Shown here: positions 35,241 through 46,244 of the stretch, in pieces
Layout: each line of letters begins with the position of its first letter
How positions within the stretch are numbered: the first letter of the stretch is position 1
Assembly: GCF_000749845.1 (NCBI RefSeq)
Contig: NZ_JQHM01000009.1
Location: 1 to 64,000 of the forward strand
Source: Pectobacterium betavasculorum
GTDB lineage: Bacteria; Pseudomonadota; Gammaproteobacteria; Enterobacterales; Enterobacteriaceae
Direction of reading: 5' to 3'
DNA: 64,000 bases
Made by a program: the position numbers and the translations under genes
Notes under the pieces: generated by a model
Databases searched by the model: none
Told to the model about the DNA's origin: nothing
What the model saw: the letters and a program-made list of their open reading frames with translations, nothing else

Positions 35241-38200
35241 GTGGCGGAACTTTGCCGTTTACTGAAAATAACACGCCGTGTTTACTATGCCTCGCTAAAG
35301 CCGCAGGTGAATATAACCCGGCTTCATCTGAGAAGGCGCATACGGGAACTGCACCGGCAGAGCCGGGGTTCAGCCGGCAGCAGAACGCTGAGCCTGCTGA
35401 TGCGCCAGTCGGGTTATGAGGTGGGGCGCTGGCTGGCCCGCAGGCTGATGCGGGAGTGCGGACTGGTGAGTTGCCAGCCCGGAAAGCACCGTTATCGTGG
35501 AATGAAGGAGGCCTCACCGGCCTCCCCCAATCTGCTGAAAAGGCGCTTTATGCCATCAGAGCCGAATCGGGTGTGGAGCGGCGATATCAGCTATAGTGTG
35601 CCCGGAGTTCAGGGCCGGCATGGATGCTCAAATGAACCACGAGTCTGTCTGGAATATTGAAGCGGTAACTCATGACGAGAAGCCCAACAAGCCCACCGGG
35701 TGTGACGGTGGAGAACCTGAGCGGCAGTGACCTGCGGCATGCCTGCAGGGTGATGTAACCCGCTGACAACGGGGATTGAGGCGAGATCACTAAGCCGAGA
35801 TGATCCTCAAGGTTGAGTACTGAAAGGTTGAAGAACATGAACCCGTTAATCCGCCTCTGTGGGTTGAAACGTCACCATGACCTACGTGATCTGACAGGTC
35901 ATGCAGGGGGAACCGGCAACGATAAATAGCTGTTACCGGACAAAGATAATCAGACATGTAAGCTGAATATCGGGTCAGCAGTTTTTTTTTCACAGTCCGA
36001 ACTGCTGCTCCCTGCCAACTTGCGGCAAGCAAGGATAAAGAGTGCGACGGGCAGCCTCCTCAGTATGTCTGAGTCCAGGCAGGTGAACCGGGGAAGGTCA
36101 GTGATGGGTGTTAAGGGGGCATGGCCCCGAGGACGCACTGACTGGCGGAGCTTCCGTAGTAGTCCGCGATGGGGAAAGCCCATTACATGGCGAAGGGAAG
36201 CAGTTTAAAGGTGTTTGCGACGTGAATTAACTGACCTAATGAGGTGAAGACCTTTGATAATCAGCGAAATGCAACGCAAGCTTGCCACATGGGCAGCAAC
36301 CGATCCGTCCCGACGGTTTGAACGGCTGCTGCGTCTGATAACACAATCCGCATGGCTGGCCGAAGCTGCGCGGATCACGCTGGCCTCAAAGGGGGCTCAT
36401 ACCCCCGGTATTGATGATGTGAACAAAGCAAAGCTACAGGCCGGGCTGGCTACTGAGCTGTGCAAGCTCAGGGAAGAACTTCTGTTGGGGCAGTACCAGC
36501 CTCTGCCAGCCAGACGGGTTTACATCCCCAAAAGCAATGGAAAACAGCGGCCGTTGGGCATTCCCGCTCTGCGGGATCGAATCGTTCAGCGGGCTATGTT
36601 GATGGCTATGGAGCCTATCTGGGAGAATGACTTTCATACGCTCTCATATGGCTTTCGGCCTGAGCGCAGTGTTCATCATGCGATCCGTACGGTAAAGTTG
36701 CAGCTTACCGATTGCGGAGAAACACGGGGGCGCTGGGTGATAGAGGGTGACCTGTCCAGCTACTTTGACACGGTACATCATCGACTGCTGATGAAAGCGG
36801 TACGCCGCAGGATCAGGGATCCACGCTTTATGGCTCTGCTGTGGAAAATCATCAAATCGGGACATGTTGATGCCGGACTCTTCCGGGCTGCGAGTGAGGG
36901 AGTACCGCAGGGCGGCGTACTGTCGCCACTATTGTCGAACGTCATGCTCAACGAGTTCGATCAATACCTGCATGAACACTACCTGAGCGGAAAAGCTCGG
37001 AAGAACCGCTGGTACTGGAATAATAGTATCCAGAGGGGTCGAAGTACGGCGGTTAGAGATAAATGGCAATGGAAACCGGCCGTAGCCTACTGTCGGTATG
37101 CGGACGACTTTGTCCTCATCGTCAAAGGCAGTAAAGCACAGGCGGAGGCCATCAGGGAAGAATGCCGGCGCGTACTTGAAGACAGCCTGAAACTGAGGCT
37201 GAACATGGACAAGACCAGAATCACCCATGTCAATGACGGATTTGTCTTTCTGGGGCACAGTATCATCCGCAAGCGCAGTCGCTATGGCGATATGCGGGTG
37301 GTCACGACAATCCCACGGGATAAATCCAGAAACTTCGCGGCGTCTCTGACTACATTGTTATCAGGCAATTACAGTGAAAACAAAATCGATATGGTTGGTC
37401 AACTCAACCGGAAACTGAAAGGCTGGGCGACGTTCTATCAGTTCGTTGATTTTAAGGCCAAAGTATTCAGTTATATTGATCGTGTCGTGTTCTGGAAGCT
37501 TGCTCACTGGCTGGCCCGAAAATACCGAACCGGCATCAACCCCCTGCTGCGTCACTGGTGCAAACCGCCAGCCCCCGGTCAGAGTAAGACATGGGTGTTA
37601 TTTGGCAGAACCAGTCACGGCAATCTTGCGGGTGAGATCCTGTATCGGATGGTCGGGCAAGGTAAGAAGTCGTTCCGCTGGCGTCTGCCCGAGGGTAACC
37701 CTTATCTGAGGACGGAAGTCAGAAACACATATACATCACGTTATCCAGAAGTGGCAATGGCATTTGCCAGCGTTTAGACGGAGATCCGGATGCGTTGAAA
37801 GGTGCACGTCCGGTTCGGGGAGGAGAGACAGGGAAATAGTTCGACTACGCCCTGTCTCTTACTCTACTAAGGGTGAACGGAGGCTGGGTTTACCTGGCGC
37901 TGGTGATTGACCTCTATTCTCGACGGATAGTGGGTAGCGCGATGTCATCCTCTCCGGATGCAGCGCTGGTATGCCGTGCGATGCGTAATGCGCTGGAAAC
38001 GCGGTCGATAAAGCGTCGTCTGCTGTTTCATTCGGACCAGGGAGGGCAGTACGCAAGCAGGAAATACCGGCGGTTGCTGTGGCGACATGGCGTAATGCAG
38101 AGCATGAGCCGCCGGGGAAACTGCCTGGATAACTCGCCGATGGAAAGGGTGTTCCGTAGCCTGAAAAGCGAATGGCTGCCGGCGAGGGGATATGCCGATA

Positions 38201-38358
38201 TCCTTCATGCGGCACGGGATATTAGCGAATGGATACACGGTTATTACAACACGATACGCCCTCATCGCCATAATGGTGGGTTATCACCCTGTAAATATGA
38301 AGAGCAGTTGTGGGGGAGTGATCATTTCTGCATAGCTAAGGGGGAGAGTCTGGGATAG
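35241..38358 (+). CDS. IS3-family transposase OrfB split by a group II intron
   Basis: The first exon (up to 35595) encodes the HTH_21 region and the start of the rve catalytic core up to WSGDISY. The second exon (37868-38358) resumes with [17 protein letters not shown] and continues through FHSDQGGQY and [12 protein letters not shown], so the D-D-E triad is complete if the intron is removed. Joining 35595 to 37868 restores the frame exactly (SYI-RVNGG). The frame continues upstream of the GTG at 35241 to about 35208 and may be reached by frameshift from orfA. Without splicing, the product is a useless 139-residue protein. Confidence 0.85.
35596..37867 (+). mobile_element. Group II intron with reverse transcriptase
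   Basis: The 5' end reads GTGTG, the bacterial group II consensus, and the 3' end reads CTAC (AY type). The length is 2272 bp. The exon end CAGCTAT (35588-35594) is complementary to ATAGCTG at 35926-35932, a candidate EBS1-IBS1 pair in domain I. A domain V-like hairpin lies at about 37779-37816 (CCGGATGCG, GAAA, CGTCCGG), followed by a domain VI-like stem. The reverse transcriptase lies in domain IV. Confidence 0.88.
36254..37777 (+). CDS. ltrA: Group II intron reverse transcriptase/maturase
   Basis: The 507-residue intron-encoded protein has all main RT blocks: [20 protein letters not shown], the [14 protein letters not shown] block, [13 protein letters not shown] with catalytic Asp, [14 protein letters not shown], and the CRYADDFVL box with catalytic D284-D285. 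A maturase X domain follows (GWATFYQF region). No HNH endonuclease domain is seen at the C-terminus, so retrohoming would use an endonuclease-independent route. The TTG start at 36254 follows AGGTGAAG; an in-frame ATG at 36269 is the alternative. It promotes intron splicing and reverse transcription into DNA targets. Confidence 0.92.
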   Translation: MIISEMQRKLATWAATDPSRRFERLLRLITQSAWLAEAARITLASKGAHTPGIDDVNKAKLQAGLATELCKLREELLLGQYQPLPARRVYIPKSNGKQRPLGIPALRDRIVQRAMLMAMEPIWENDFHTLSYGFRPERSVHHAIRTVKLQLTDCGETRGRWVIEGDLSSYFDTVHHRLLMKAVRRRIRDPRFMALLWKIIKSGHVDAGLFRAASEGVPQGGVLSPLLSNVMLNEFDQYLHEHYLSGKARKNRWYWNNSIQRGRSTAVRDKWQWKPAVAYCRYADDFVLIVKGSKAQAEAIREECRRVLEDSLKLRLNMDKTRITHVNDGFVFLGHSIIRKRSRYGDMRVVTTIPRDKSRNFAASLTTLLSGNYSENKIDMVGQLNRKLKGWATFYQFVDFKAKVFSYIDRVVFWKLAHWLARKYRTGINPLLRHWCKPPAPGQSKTWVLFGRTSHGNLAGEILYRMVGQGKKSFRWRLPEGNPYLRTEVRNTYTSRYPEVAMAFASV

Positions 38359-38506
38359 CGCGACGCCTTGAATGGCGCGGCTTCCGTGGGATTTCAGAGA
38401 TTTTGCATAGCTCTGGGTAAAATGAGCAAAAGTCGACTTTTTTGTATTTAAAACTGCACAGTTTCGAGCGCCGATTGATCCTGTTTAATCGGCATTTAAA
38501 CCACTA

Positions 38507-39097
38507 TTAAATTGTTCTGCCAAACCACACGACGCGGCCAATGATTGCGAAATCCTCTGGCTGATTGTTCATATCCACCGTAAACGGCTCATACGCTGTA
38601 TTTGTGCTTGATACCTTCAACAGCCCACCAGGAACGCGCTGAACTAACTTAACCAGCAGATGACCATCTACGCGCAGCACGTAAATTCCCTCTTTAGGGT
38701 CTGTGTCAGCGCCATTCACGAGGATGTTATCGCCATCATTCAGTGTTCCTTCTAGTGATGAGCCGTCTACAGTGATTACGAATAGATGATGTGGATCTGT
38801 GTTGAGAAAGTTTTTTATCCAGTATTTACGGAACGCCATAGAAAACTTTGGTGTTTCTGTTTCATTCAATGCGCCATGACCCGCCGCAGCTCTCACGTCA
38901 TAACGTGGTATGAAAACAAATTCTCCGATATCGACGTTATTCCCTAGCACGTCAGATGCTGCTTTGTGAGACGTGCCAGACTCGCCTAAAGCATTACCAG
39001 TAATCAACCAATGAGCACTTGTTGATAGGCTTTCCGCTAAACGCAATATGTAGCTTGCTGCTGGCTCCCTTAACCCGCCATACCACCATCGAAACGG
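38507..39097 (-). pseudogene. CI-type phage/ICE repressor lacking its DNA-binding N-terminus
   Basis: The C-terminal part is a complete S24/LexA-type self-cleaving domain: a candidate Ala-Gly cleavage site in VRAAAGHGAL, the nucleophile Ser in VDGSSLEGT and the general-base Lys in HLLVKLVQR. The preceding PAASYILRLAESLSTSAHWLITGN is the end of the helix-turn-helix region. The first about 60 residues are missing, because an IS2 fragment begins at about 39098. Such repressors keep prophages or ICEs silent until the SOS response. Here DNA binding is lost. Confidence 0.8.
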
Positions 39098-39671
39098 GCA
39101 CATATCGGCAGAGTGGCCGTGAAGGAAAGCAACCAGCGGTGGTGCTCTGACGGGTTCGAGTTCCGCTGTGATAACGGCGAAAAACTGCGTGTCACGTTCG
39201 CGCTGGACTGCTGCGATCGTGAAGCGCTTCACTGGGCAGCCAGCACGGGTGGCTTCGACAGCGAAACTGTACAGGACGTCATGCTGGGAGCCGTGGAGTG
39301 TCGCTTCGGCAGCGGCCTTCCGGCAACACCGGTGGAGTGGCTGACGGATAACGGTTCATGCTACCGGGCGTATGAAACACGCCAGTTCGCCCGGATGGTG
39401 GGACTTGAACCGAAAAACACAGCGGTGCGGAGCCCTGAGAGTAACGGAATAGCAGAGAGCTTCGTCAAAACGATGAAGCGTGACTACATCAGTATCATGC
39501 CCAAACCCGACGGGTTAACGGCAGTAAAGAACCTTGCAGATGCGTTCGAGCACTATAACGAATGGCATCCGCATAGTGCGCTGGGTTATCGCTCGCCACG
39601 GGAATATCTGCGGCGGCGTACGGTAATGGGTTAAGTGATAACAGGTGTCTGGAAATATAGGGTCAAATCCA
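39098..39671 (+). pseudogene. IS2 right-end fragment with transposase OrfB C-terminus
   Basis: The frame encodes [18 protein letters not shown], then [17 protein letters not shown] and the [15 protein letters not shown] block, nearly identical to the IS2 transposase from its first catalytic Asp to the end. After the stop the sequence TGTCTGGAAATATAGG with CAAATCCA ends at 39671 and matches the IS2 right terminal repeat. The left part of the IS is absent. Confidence 0.88.
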
Positions 39672-40007
39672 CATAGTTTTTTCTTCCTTTATATAGAACG
39701 AATCATTAATGTGTGTTTTTTTGAGCAGATTGGTGTAAGTGGTAGTTTGGAAAGGGGCTACATTTGTTCCATATACTGAGGAAAAGAATATGGCAGATGG
39801 AACGGTCTTGTGATGTCATCTGTAGCGACTTAGTGCTTCAATACGTGTGAATTGTCACGTGCCGCCTAAAAATCGCTCGTTTAGCACGATGACGCGAGAA
39901 TCGTGCTTGCTGACGCCATTCAAAATGGCCTATAATACGGATCACAGCGATGACGAATGGTGATGGATTTTCTTATTTATCACATAGATGGATGATAAGG
40001 TAGATTT
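39672..40007. other. Non-coding right arm of the island
   Basis: 336 bp without a plausible gene. It contains AAAATGGCCTA at 39922-39932, the same motif as the likely integrase arm sites at the left end, and an imperfect inverted repeat around 39866-39905 (AGCACGAT/ATCGTGCT). Both fit an attachment-site region where integrase and accessory factors bind. Otherwise nothing is recognised. Confidence 0.45.
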
Positions 40008-40026
40008 CCGTCCGTTCCGCCACTTA
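40008..40026 (+). repeat. attR, right direct repeat of the genomic island
   Basis: An exact 19-bp copy of the tRNA-Asp 3' end and flank (CCGTCCGTTCCGCCACTTA). There is no cloverleaf here: only the last 15 tRNA bases are present. The match to the flank of the tRNA at 44-120 extends two bases more. It marks the chromosome junction before nrdF. Confidence 0.88.
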
Positions 40027-40032
40027 TTGAAG

Positions 40033-40063
40033 ACCCTGAATCAGCAATGATTCAGGGTTTTTT
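40033..40063 (+). terminator. Original tRNA-Asp terminator, displaced by the island
   Basis: ACCCTGAATCA / TGATTCAGGGT with a four-base loop is followed by TTTTTT. It starts just after attR. Before integration it would have lain directly behind the tRNA-Asp gene. Confidence 0.8.
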
Positions 40064-40105
40064 CATTTCTAGCCCTTATAAAAAAGCGGTAGAAAATAGC
40101 TTATA

Positions 40106-40141
40106 GAAAAAATGGCCACCTAGAACGCGGTGGCCGTTTTT

Positions 40142-40143
<2 letters not shown>
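40106..40143 (-). terminator. Terminator of the nrdHIEF operon
   Basis: The stem GGCCACC / GGTGGCC is followed on the minus strand by a T-run. It directly follows the nrdF stop on that strand. The plus strand also has a T-run, so it may work both ways. Confidence 0.82.
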
Positions 40144-41128
<985 letters not shown>

Positions 41129-43294
41129 TTACAGCGCACAGGACACACAGCCCTGAACTTCGGTGCCTTCCAGCGCCATCTGCCGTATGCGAATGTAATA
41201 AATAGTTTTAATGCCTTTAGTCCAGGCGTAGATCTGCGCTTTATTGATGTCACGCGTGGTGGCGGTATCGCGGAAAAATAGCGTCAGCGACAGCCCCTGA
41301 TCGACATGCTGCGTTGCGGCGGCGTAGGTATCGATGATCTTCTGCGGCCCGATTTCATAGGCATCCTGGTAATACTCCAGGTTGTCGTTGTTCATATAAG
41401 GGGCAGGGTAGTAGACGCGACCTATCTTGCCCTCTTTACGAATTTCGATGCGTGACACAATCGGATGGATGCTGGACGTCGAGTGGTTGATATACGAAAT
41501 CGAACCAGTCGGCGGAACAGCCTGCAAGTTTTGGTTATAGATACCGTGTGCAATGACGGATTCGCGCAGCGCTGCCCAATCCTGCTGATTGGGAATGTGG
41601 ATGCCAGCCTGTTCAAATAGTTCACGTGCGCGAGCTGTTGTTGGCTCCCACTGCTGTTCGATGTATTTATCAAAATACTCGCCCGTGGCGTATTTGGAGA
41701 GTTCGAAACCTGAGAATCGCTGATTTCGCTCTATCGCTAGCGCATTCGATGCCCGAATCGCGTGGAAAGCGACGGTGTAGAAATAGATATTGGTGAAATC
41801 GACAGCTTCTTCTGTGCCGTAAAAAATACGCTCTTTCGCCAGGTAGCCGTGCAGATTCATCTGGCCTAAGCCAATGGCGTGTGATTCGTCGTTACCTTTT
41901 TCGATAGATGGCACAGAACTGATGTGGCTCATGTCGGAAACGGCGGTCAGCGCACGGATCGCCATTTCAACCGTCTGACCGAAATCGGGCGATGACATTG
42001 CGTTGGCGATATTCATCGAGCCGAGGTTGCAGGAAATGTCTTTGCCAATGTGGCGATAGCCGAGATCGTCGTCGTACAGGCTCGCGTCATTGACCTGCAA
42101 AATCTCAGAGCACAGGTTGCTCATATTGATGCGGCCGTGAATCGGATTCGCACGATTCACCGTATCCTCAAACATCATGTAGGGATAGCCAGATTCGAAC
42201 TGGATTTCGGCGAGAATCTGGAAGAACTCACGAGCCTTGATTTGGGATTTACGGATGCGTTTGTCGTTGACCATCTCGTGGTATTTTTCGGTCACGCTAA
42301 TTTCTGACAGCGGAACTCCGTAAACCTGCTCGACATCATAAGGTGAGAATAGGTACATCACCTGATTATTCTTGGCGAGTTGGAACGTGATATCGGGGAT
42401 GACTACACCCAAAGACAGCGTCTTGATACGGATTTTCTCATCGGCATTTTCCCGCTTGGTATCCAGAAAACGCAGAATATCTGGGTGATGTGCGTTGAGG
42501 TACACCGCGCCGGCGCCCTGACGCGCGCCAAGCTGGTTAGCGTAGGAGAAGGCGTCTTCCAGCATTTTCATGATAGGAATAATGCCGGATGACTGATTTT
42601 CGATACGTTTGATTGGTGCGCCGGTTTCGCGGATGTTGCTGAGCATGAAGGCTACGCCGCCACCGCGTTTTGATAGCTGAAGCGCGGAGTTAATCGCTCG
42701 ACCAATCGACTCCATATTGTCTTCAATACGCAGTAGGAAGCAGGAGACCAATTCACCGCGCTGCTTTTTACCGCAGTTGAGGAACGTCGGCGTGGCCGGC
42801 TGGAAGCGCCCGCTGATGATCTCGTCAACCAACGCGCTAGCCAGTGCTGTGTCTCCTTTAGCGAGGGCCAGCGCTACGAGGCAGACACGGTCTTCATAGC
42901 GTTCCAGATAGCGGTTGCCATCAAAGGTTTTGAGCGTATAGCCAGTGTAGTATTTGAACGCCCCCAGAAAGGTTTGAAAGCGAAATTTGTGAGCGTAAGC
43001 CTGCTGGAAAAGGCTCTTGATGAAATCGAAGCGGTATTGATCCAACACTTCTGCTTCGTAGTAGCCTTCTTCAACCAGATAACGCAGTTTTTCTTCCAGA
43101 TTGTGGAAAAACACGGTGTTCTGGTTCACATGCTGTAGGAAATAACGGCGTGCCGCGAGCTTATCCATCTCGAACTGGATATTTCCCTCCGCGTCGTAGA
43201 GGTTCAGCATCGCGTTTAGCGCATGGTAATCGAGCGAGTGAGCATCCGCGTCGGCCTTGGTTGCCTTTGCACTCACGTGGTCTGTTGTTGCCAA
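41129..43294 (-). CDS. nrdE: Class Ib ribonucleotide reductase, alpha (catalytic) subunit
   Basis: NrdE reduces ribonucleoside diphosphates to deoxy forms. The 721-residue protein has the active-site [15 protein letters not shown] region, the NLCSEI block with the radical Cys, the GYP(Y)[12 protein letters not shown] segment and the C-terminal redox pair in GCVSCAL that receives electrons from NrdH. It lacks the N-terminal ATP-cone of class Ia. The start overlaps the end of nrdI by 22 bp. Confidence 0.97.
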   Translation of the reverse strand: MATTDHVSAKATKADADAHSLDYHALNAMLNLYDAEGNIQFEMDKLAARRYFLQHVNQNTVFFHNLEEKLRYLVEEGYYEAEVLDQYRFDFIKSLFQQAYAHKFRFQTFLGAFKYYTGYTLKTFDGNRYLERYEDRVCLVALALAKGDTALASALVDEIISGRFQPATPTFLNCGKKQRGELVSCFLLRIEDNMESIGRAINSALQLSKRGGGVAFMLSNIRETGAPIKRIENQSSGIIPIMKMLEDAFSYANQLGARQGAGAVYLNAHHPDILRFLDTKRENADEKIRIKTLSLGVVIPDITFQLAKNNQVMYLFSPYDVEQVYGVPLSEISVTEKYHEMVNDKRIRKSQIKAREFFQILAEIQFESGYPYMMFEDTVNRANPIHGRINMSNLCSEILQVNDASLYDDDLGYRHIGKDISCNLGSMNIANAMSSPDFGQTVEMAIRALTAVSDMSHISSVPSIEKGNDESHAIGLGQMNLHGYLAKERIFYGTEEAVDFTNIYFYTVAFHAIRASNALAIERNQRFSGFELSKYATGEYFDKYIEQQWEPTTARARELFEQAGIHIPNQQDWAALRESVIAHGIYNQNLQAVPPTGSISYINHSTSSIHPIVSRIEIRKEGKIGRVYYPAPYMNNDNLEYYQDAYEIGPQKIIDTYAAATQHVDQGLSLTLFFRDTATTRDINKAQIYAWTKGIKTIYYIRIRQMALEGTEVQGCVSCAL

Positions 43295-43680
43295 AATTCA
43301 GTTACTCCCTTACGCACATTTGCAACGTCTTCTGCCGTGCCGAGCAATTCAAAGCGGTACAGGTAGGGCACCTGACATTTCTGCGCGATGATGTCACCGG
43401 CGATGCAGTACGCTGCACCGAAATTGGTATTGCCTGCGGCAATCACGCCGCGCAGGTAAGCGCGATTGTGCGGATCGTTGAGAAAGATGATGACCTGACG
43501 CGGCACAGCCCCTTTCGTGCTGCCTCCGCCGTAGCTAGGGACAACCAGAATATAGGGGCGATCAACTTTCAATGCAGGCTGTTCTGTCGCAATCGGTATT
43601 CTCAGGGCGGGTAAACCAACCCTGGAAATGAAGCGATGCGTGTTTTCCGACTGGCTGGAGAAATAAACCAGCGGGTTCAT
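43273..43680 (-). CDS. nrdI: NrdI flavodoxin-like protein
   Basis: NrdI binds FMN and supplies superoxide or another oxidant to build the manganese-tyrosyl cofactor of NrdF. The 135-residue protein begins with [15 protein letters not shown], the flavin phosphate loop, and has the [18 protein letters not shown] loop typical of NrdI. Between nrdH and nrdE, overlapping nrdE by 22 bp, as in the standard nrdHIEF operon. Confidence 0.96.
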   Translation of the reverse strand: MNPLVYFSSQSENTHRFISRVGLPALRIPIATEQPALKVDRPYILVVPSYGGGSTKGAVPRQVIIFLNDPHNRAYLRGVIAAGNTNFGAAYCIAGDIIAQKCQVPYLYRFELLGTAEDVANVRKGVTEFWQQQTT

Positions 43681-43690
43681 ATTCCCCCCC

Positions 43691-43930
43691 TTACTGCAAT
43701 TGCAGGGCGGCGTTCAGAGTACTGATCTTATCTGGGCGGAAGCCGCTCCAATGGTCATTGGCCGTCATCACGACGGGCACCTGCTGATAGCCCAACGCTC
43801 TTACCTGCTGTAACGCCTGTTCATCTTCAGTTAAGTCCACCAGTTGATAGTTAATTCCTTGCTTATCCAGCGCACGGCATGTGGCGTTGCATTGAACACA
43901 ATCTGGCTTAGTGAAAATAGTAATACGCAT
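43691..43930 (-). CDS. nrdH: Glutaredoxin-like NrdH redoxin
   Basis: NrdH is the electron donor of the class Ib reductase, reduced by thioredoxin reductase. The 79-residue protein has the redox motif C11-V-Q-C14 after FTKPD and the C-terminal WSGFRPDKI signature of NrdH. It is the first gene of the operon; the regulatory region upstream contains paired NrdR-like boxes. Confidence 0.96.
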   Translation of the reverse strand: MRITIFTKPDCVQCNATCRALDKQGINYQLVDLTEDEQALQQVRALGYQQVPVVMTANDHWSGFRPDKISTLNAALQLQ

Positions 43931-44045
43931 GATTCGTATTTACCCTTTGGCGTGAAAGAAGTATGTCGGAGCGGCTATCTTTAGTGCATGTGCACTCGAA
44001 CCGATCCACTGGGTAGCGACCCGTTACGCGAGGGCTACACAAAGA

Positions 44046-44092
44046 ATACTAGATGTGTACATTTAAAATTTCAACCACACAAGATATATGAT
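44046..44092 (-). promoter_or_regulatory. Pair of NrdR-like boxes upstream of nrdHIEF
   Basis: Two related 16-bp sequences, ATACTAGATGTGTACA (44046) and ACACAAGATATATGAT (44077), share AYACWAGATRTRT and start 31 bp apart, i.e. three helical turns, the usual geometry of NrdR box pairs. The second box agrees with about 12 of 16 consensus positions. They lie 115-160 bp before nrdH. Repression by NrdR-dATP/ATP is known for nrd operons; here it is inferred. Confidence 0.6.
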
Positions 44093-44176
44093 TTTTAGTT
44101 GACCTTATACAAATTCACGCGAACCCAGATGTGGCAAGGTTGGGAGAGAATGCAAGTAAAAAATGCAAAAAGAAAT

Positions 44177-44197
44177 AAATGCGATACGTATCATTTT
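44177..44197. promoter_or_regulatory. Possible Fur-type palindrome
   Basis: AAATGCGATACGTATCATTTT is centred on the perfect palindrome GATACGTATC. Its flanks resemble a Fur box, and Fur control of nrdHIEF is known in E. coli. The distance to nrdH (about 250 bp) is long, so confidence is low. Confidence 0.3.
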
Positions 44198-44280
44198 TGA
44201 CGAAATAGTGTGCGAAAAAACGAAAAGGGGAGTTGGGAAAATGGAAATGTTGCCTAAGATTGCTGACAAAGTACGTCGAG

Positions 44281-44385
44281 CGGTGGTAATGGATAGATCG
44301 TAAAGACGCTGCAAGTACCTCCCTGTAAGCTCGAGCCGCGCCATCCCTGGCGCGGACGCTTTACTCTTCTATTCCATTACCACCG
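44281..44385. repeat. 105-bp nested palindrome (REP/MITE-like) between speD and nrdH
   Basis: The ends CGGTGGTAATGGATAGA and TCTATTCCATTACCACCG are inverted repeats with one extra base. Inside are GTAAAG/CTTTAC and the hairpin CCGCGCC/GGCGCGG around CATCCCTGG. The nested symmetry suggests a dispersed palindromic element or a strong RNA structure. Nothing else is seen in the 500-bp intergenic region apart from the candidate operator sites. Confidence 0.6.
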
Positions 44386-44433
44386 TTTTCGTTCTGCAAA
44401 GAAGTTTACCAACGTCTGGGGTGAGGCCGTCGA

Positions 44434-45228
44434 TTACAGAACGGGCAGATTTCTGCCGTAATAGATTTCCTGCATTTCGTGATACAGCAGATCGGTAATT
44501 CTTTTCCGTTCAGCAACGCTGAGCTCTTCTGGACTGACGTTGAACAGGTAGTGTTTCAGGTCGAAGTCTTTCAATAACATCTTGGTATGGAAGATATTTT
44601 CCTGATACACGTTCACGTCCATCATGTGATAGAGCGATTTCATATCCTCGGACATGAAGTTCTGAACCGAATTGATCTGATGATCGATGAAATGCTTTAT
44701 TCCATTAACATCACGGGTAAATCCCCGCACGCGATAGTCGATGGTAACAATATCGGATTCAAGCTGGTGGATGAGGTAATTCAGCGCCTTCAGCGGCGAA
44801 ATGACGCCACAGGTAGAGACTTCAATATCTGCACGGAAGGTACAAAGTCCGCCTTCCGGGTGACTTTCCGGATAGGTATGAACGCAGATATGGCTTTTAT
44901 CCAGATGGGCAACGACGGAATAGGGCAGCGGACCAGGATGTTCTGAGGTATCCACGTCACGTGGATCGATGGGTTCTTCACTGACCAGAATGGTCACGCT
45001 GGCACCTTGTGGATCATAGTCCTGACGCGCGATGTTAAGGACGTTGGCACCGATAATTGAGCAGGTTTCAGTGAGGATTTCTGTTAAACGGTTAGCGTTA
45101 TATTGTTCGTCGATATAGGCGATGTAACCGTCACGATCGTCAGCCGTTTTGGTGTAACAGATATCGTAGATACAAAAACTCAGGCTTTTCGTCAGGTTGT
45201 TAAAGCCGTGTAGCTTCAGCTTGTGCAA
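44434..45228 (-). CDS. speD: S-adenosylmethionine decarboxylase proenzyme
   Basis: SpeD decarboxylates SAM to give the aminopropyl donor for spermidine. The 264-residue proenzyme cleaves itself at Lys111-Ser112 in [15 protein letters not shown], so Ser112 becomes the pyruvoyl cofactor. The C140-region ([12 protein letters not shown]) is also kept. The start codon is TTG, as in E. coli speD. It follows speE by 44 bp on the same strand. Confidence 0.97.
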   Translation of the reverse strand: MHKLKLHGFNNLTKSLSFCIYDICYTKTADDRDGYIAYIDEQYNANRLTEILTETCSIIGANVLNIARQDYDPQGASVTILVSEEPIDPRDVDTSEHPGPLPYSVVAHLDKSHICVHTYPESHPEGGLCTFRADIEVSTCGVISPLKALNYLIHQLESDIVTIDYRVRGFTRDVNGIKHFIDHQINSVQNFMSEDMKSLYHMMDVNVYQENIFHTKMLLKDFDLKHYLFNVSPEELSVAERKRITDLLYHEMQEIYYGRNLPVL

Positions 45229-45272
45229 TTTACGTCACCCCCTTGTGGCTGTGTGATTCCCTAAGTGATGGA

Positions 45273-46136
45273 TTATTGCGCATTTTGTAACGCGCTCAGC
45301 AGATACTGTGGCAGGGCAAAGCTGCCGATGTGAACATCAGGCGTGTAATAGCGACAGGTGATAGCGGATTGCGCAAAACGCTGGCGCAGCGTGGTGGCCT
45401 CTATCTGGCGCAGAGCAGGGTTATTGCTGGCCCAGGCGAACGTCATAATGCCGCCGTAATACGTCGGGATCGCTGCCTGATAAAAGCTGACATCCTTGAA
45501 ATAGTGGCTGAGTTTTTTATGGCTACCGATGGCTTCATCCTGTTGCAGGAAACACACGCCATTCTGAGCGACAAAGATCCCGCCTTCGTTCAGACAGCGG
45601 GCACAACCCTGATAGAAATCTGAGGTGAACAGGCTTTCGCCGGGGCCGATGGGGTCGGTGCAATCGGAAATAATGACGTCAAACTTTTCGCTGCACTGTC
45701 TGACGAAGTTAACGCCGTCATCAATCACCAGCTTAAAACGCGGATCGTCATAGCTACCGGCGCTGTGGTTGGGCAAATACTGGCGACAGAATTCCACCAC
45801 GCCAGCATCGATCTCCACCATCGTGATTTGTTCGACGCCGCGGTGTCGGCTGACTTCCCGCAGCATGCCGCCATCGCCGCCACCGATAATTAGTACGCGT
45901 TTGGCGTTACCGTGTGACAGAAGAGGGACATGGGTGAGCATTTCGTGATAGATGAATTCATCGCGCTCGGTGGTTTGCACCACGCCGTCAAGTGCCATCA
46001 CACGGCCTAATGCATCGTTTTCAAAGATGATGAGATCTTGATGATCGGTCTTTTCGTGATACAGCACGCGATCAACCGAAAAGTACTGGCCAAAGTTGGC
46101 ATGCAGGGTTTCATACCAAATTTCTTTCTGGGACAT
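45273..46136 (-). CDS. speE: Spermidine synthase
   Basis: SpeE transfers the aminopropyl group from decarboxylated SAM to putrescine. The 287-residue protein has the [17 protein letters not shown]-binding motif, [24 protein letters not shown] and the catalytic [15 protein letters not shown] region. Length and order speE-speD match enterobacteria. Confidence 0.97.
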   Translation of the reverse strand: MSQKEIWYETLHANFGQYFSVDRVLYHEKTDHQDLIIFENDALGRVMALDGVVQTTERDEFIYHEMLTHVPLLSHGNAKRVLIIGGGDGGMLREVSRHRGVEQITMVEIDAGVVEFCRQYLPNHSAGSYDDPRFKLVIDDGVNFVRQCSEKFDVIISDCTDPIGPGESLFTSDFYQGCARCLNEGGIFVAQNGVCFLQQDEAIGSHKKLSHYFKDVSFYQAAIPTYYGGIMTFAWASNNPALRQIEATTLRQRFAQSAITCRYYTPDVHIGSFALPQYLLSALQNAQ

Positions 46137-46244
46137 GTTAGGGCTTCCTCCGCGATAACAGCCATGAAAATTGGCGCGCCATCATAGCCGACTCTTTTGC
46201 CGCTTGCACGGTCAAATTTCAGTCAGTGCGGAGGAGCAGGGAAA

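Larger units (their letters stand above)
34825..38358 (+). mobile_element. IS3-family element interrupted by a group II intron, right end missing
   Basis: The left terminal sequence TGTAGTGGATCAGTAATTCC begins at 34825 exactly where the IS110 gene stops. It encodes orfA, then orfB in the -1 frame, with a 2272-bp intron inside orfB. The expected inverted copy of the left end is not found after orfB; sequence beyond about 38300 is unrelated, so the right end was lost. Confidence 0.85.

Noticed and set aside
39113..39232. Repressor reading frame extended through the IS2 fragment
   Set aside because: The first part of that minus-strand frame is antisense to the IS2 transposase and has no repressor similarity.
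40008..40026. Possible third tRNA-Asp gene
   Set aside because: Only the last 15 bases of the tRNA are present and no cloverleaf can form; it is the attR repeat.
44105..44344. 79-codon minus-strand frame between nrdH and speD
   Set aside because: It covers the candidate operator sites and half of the palindromic repeat, has no clear ribosome site and no recognisable similarity.
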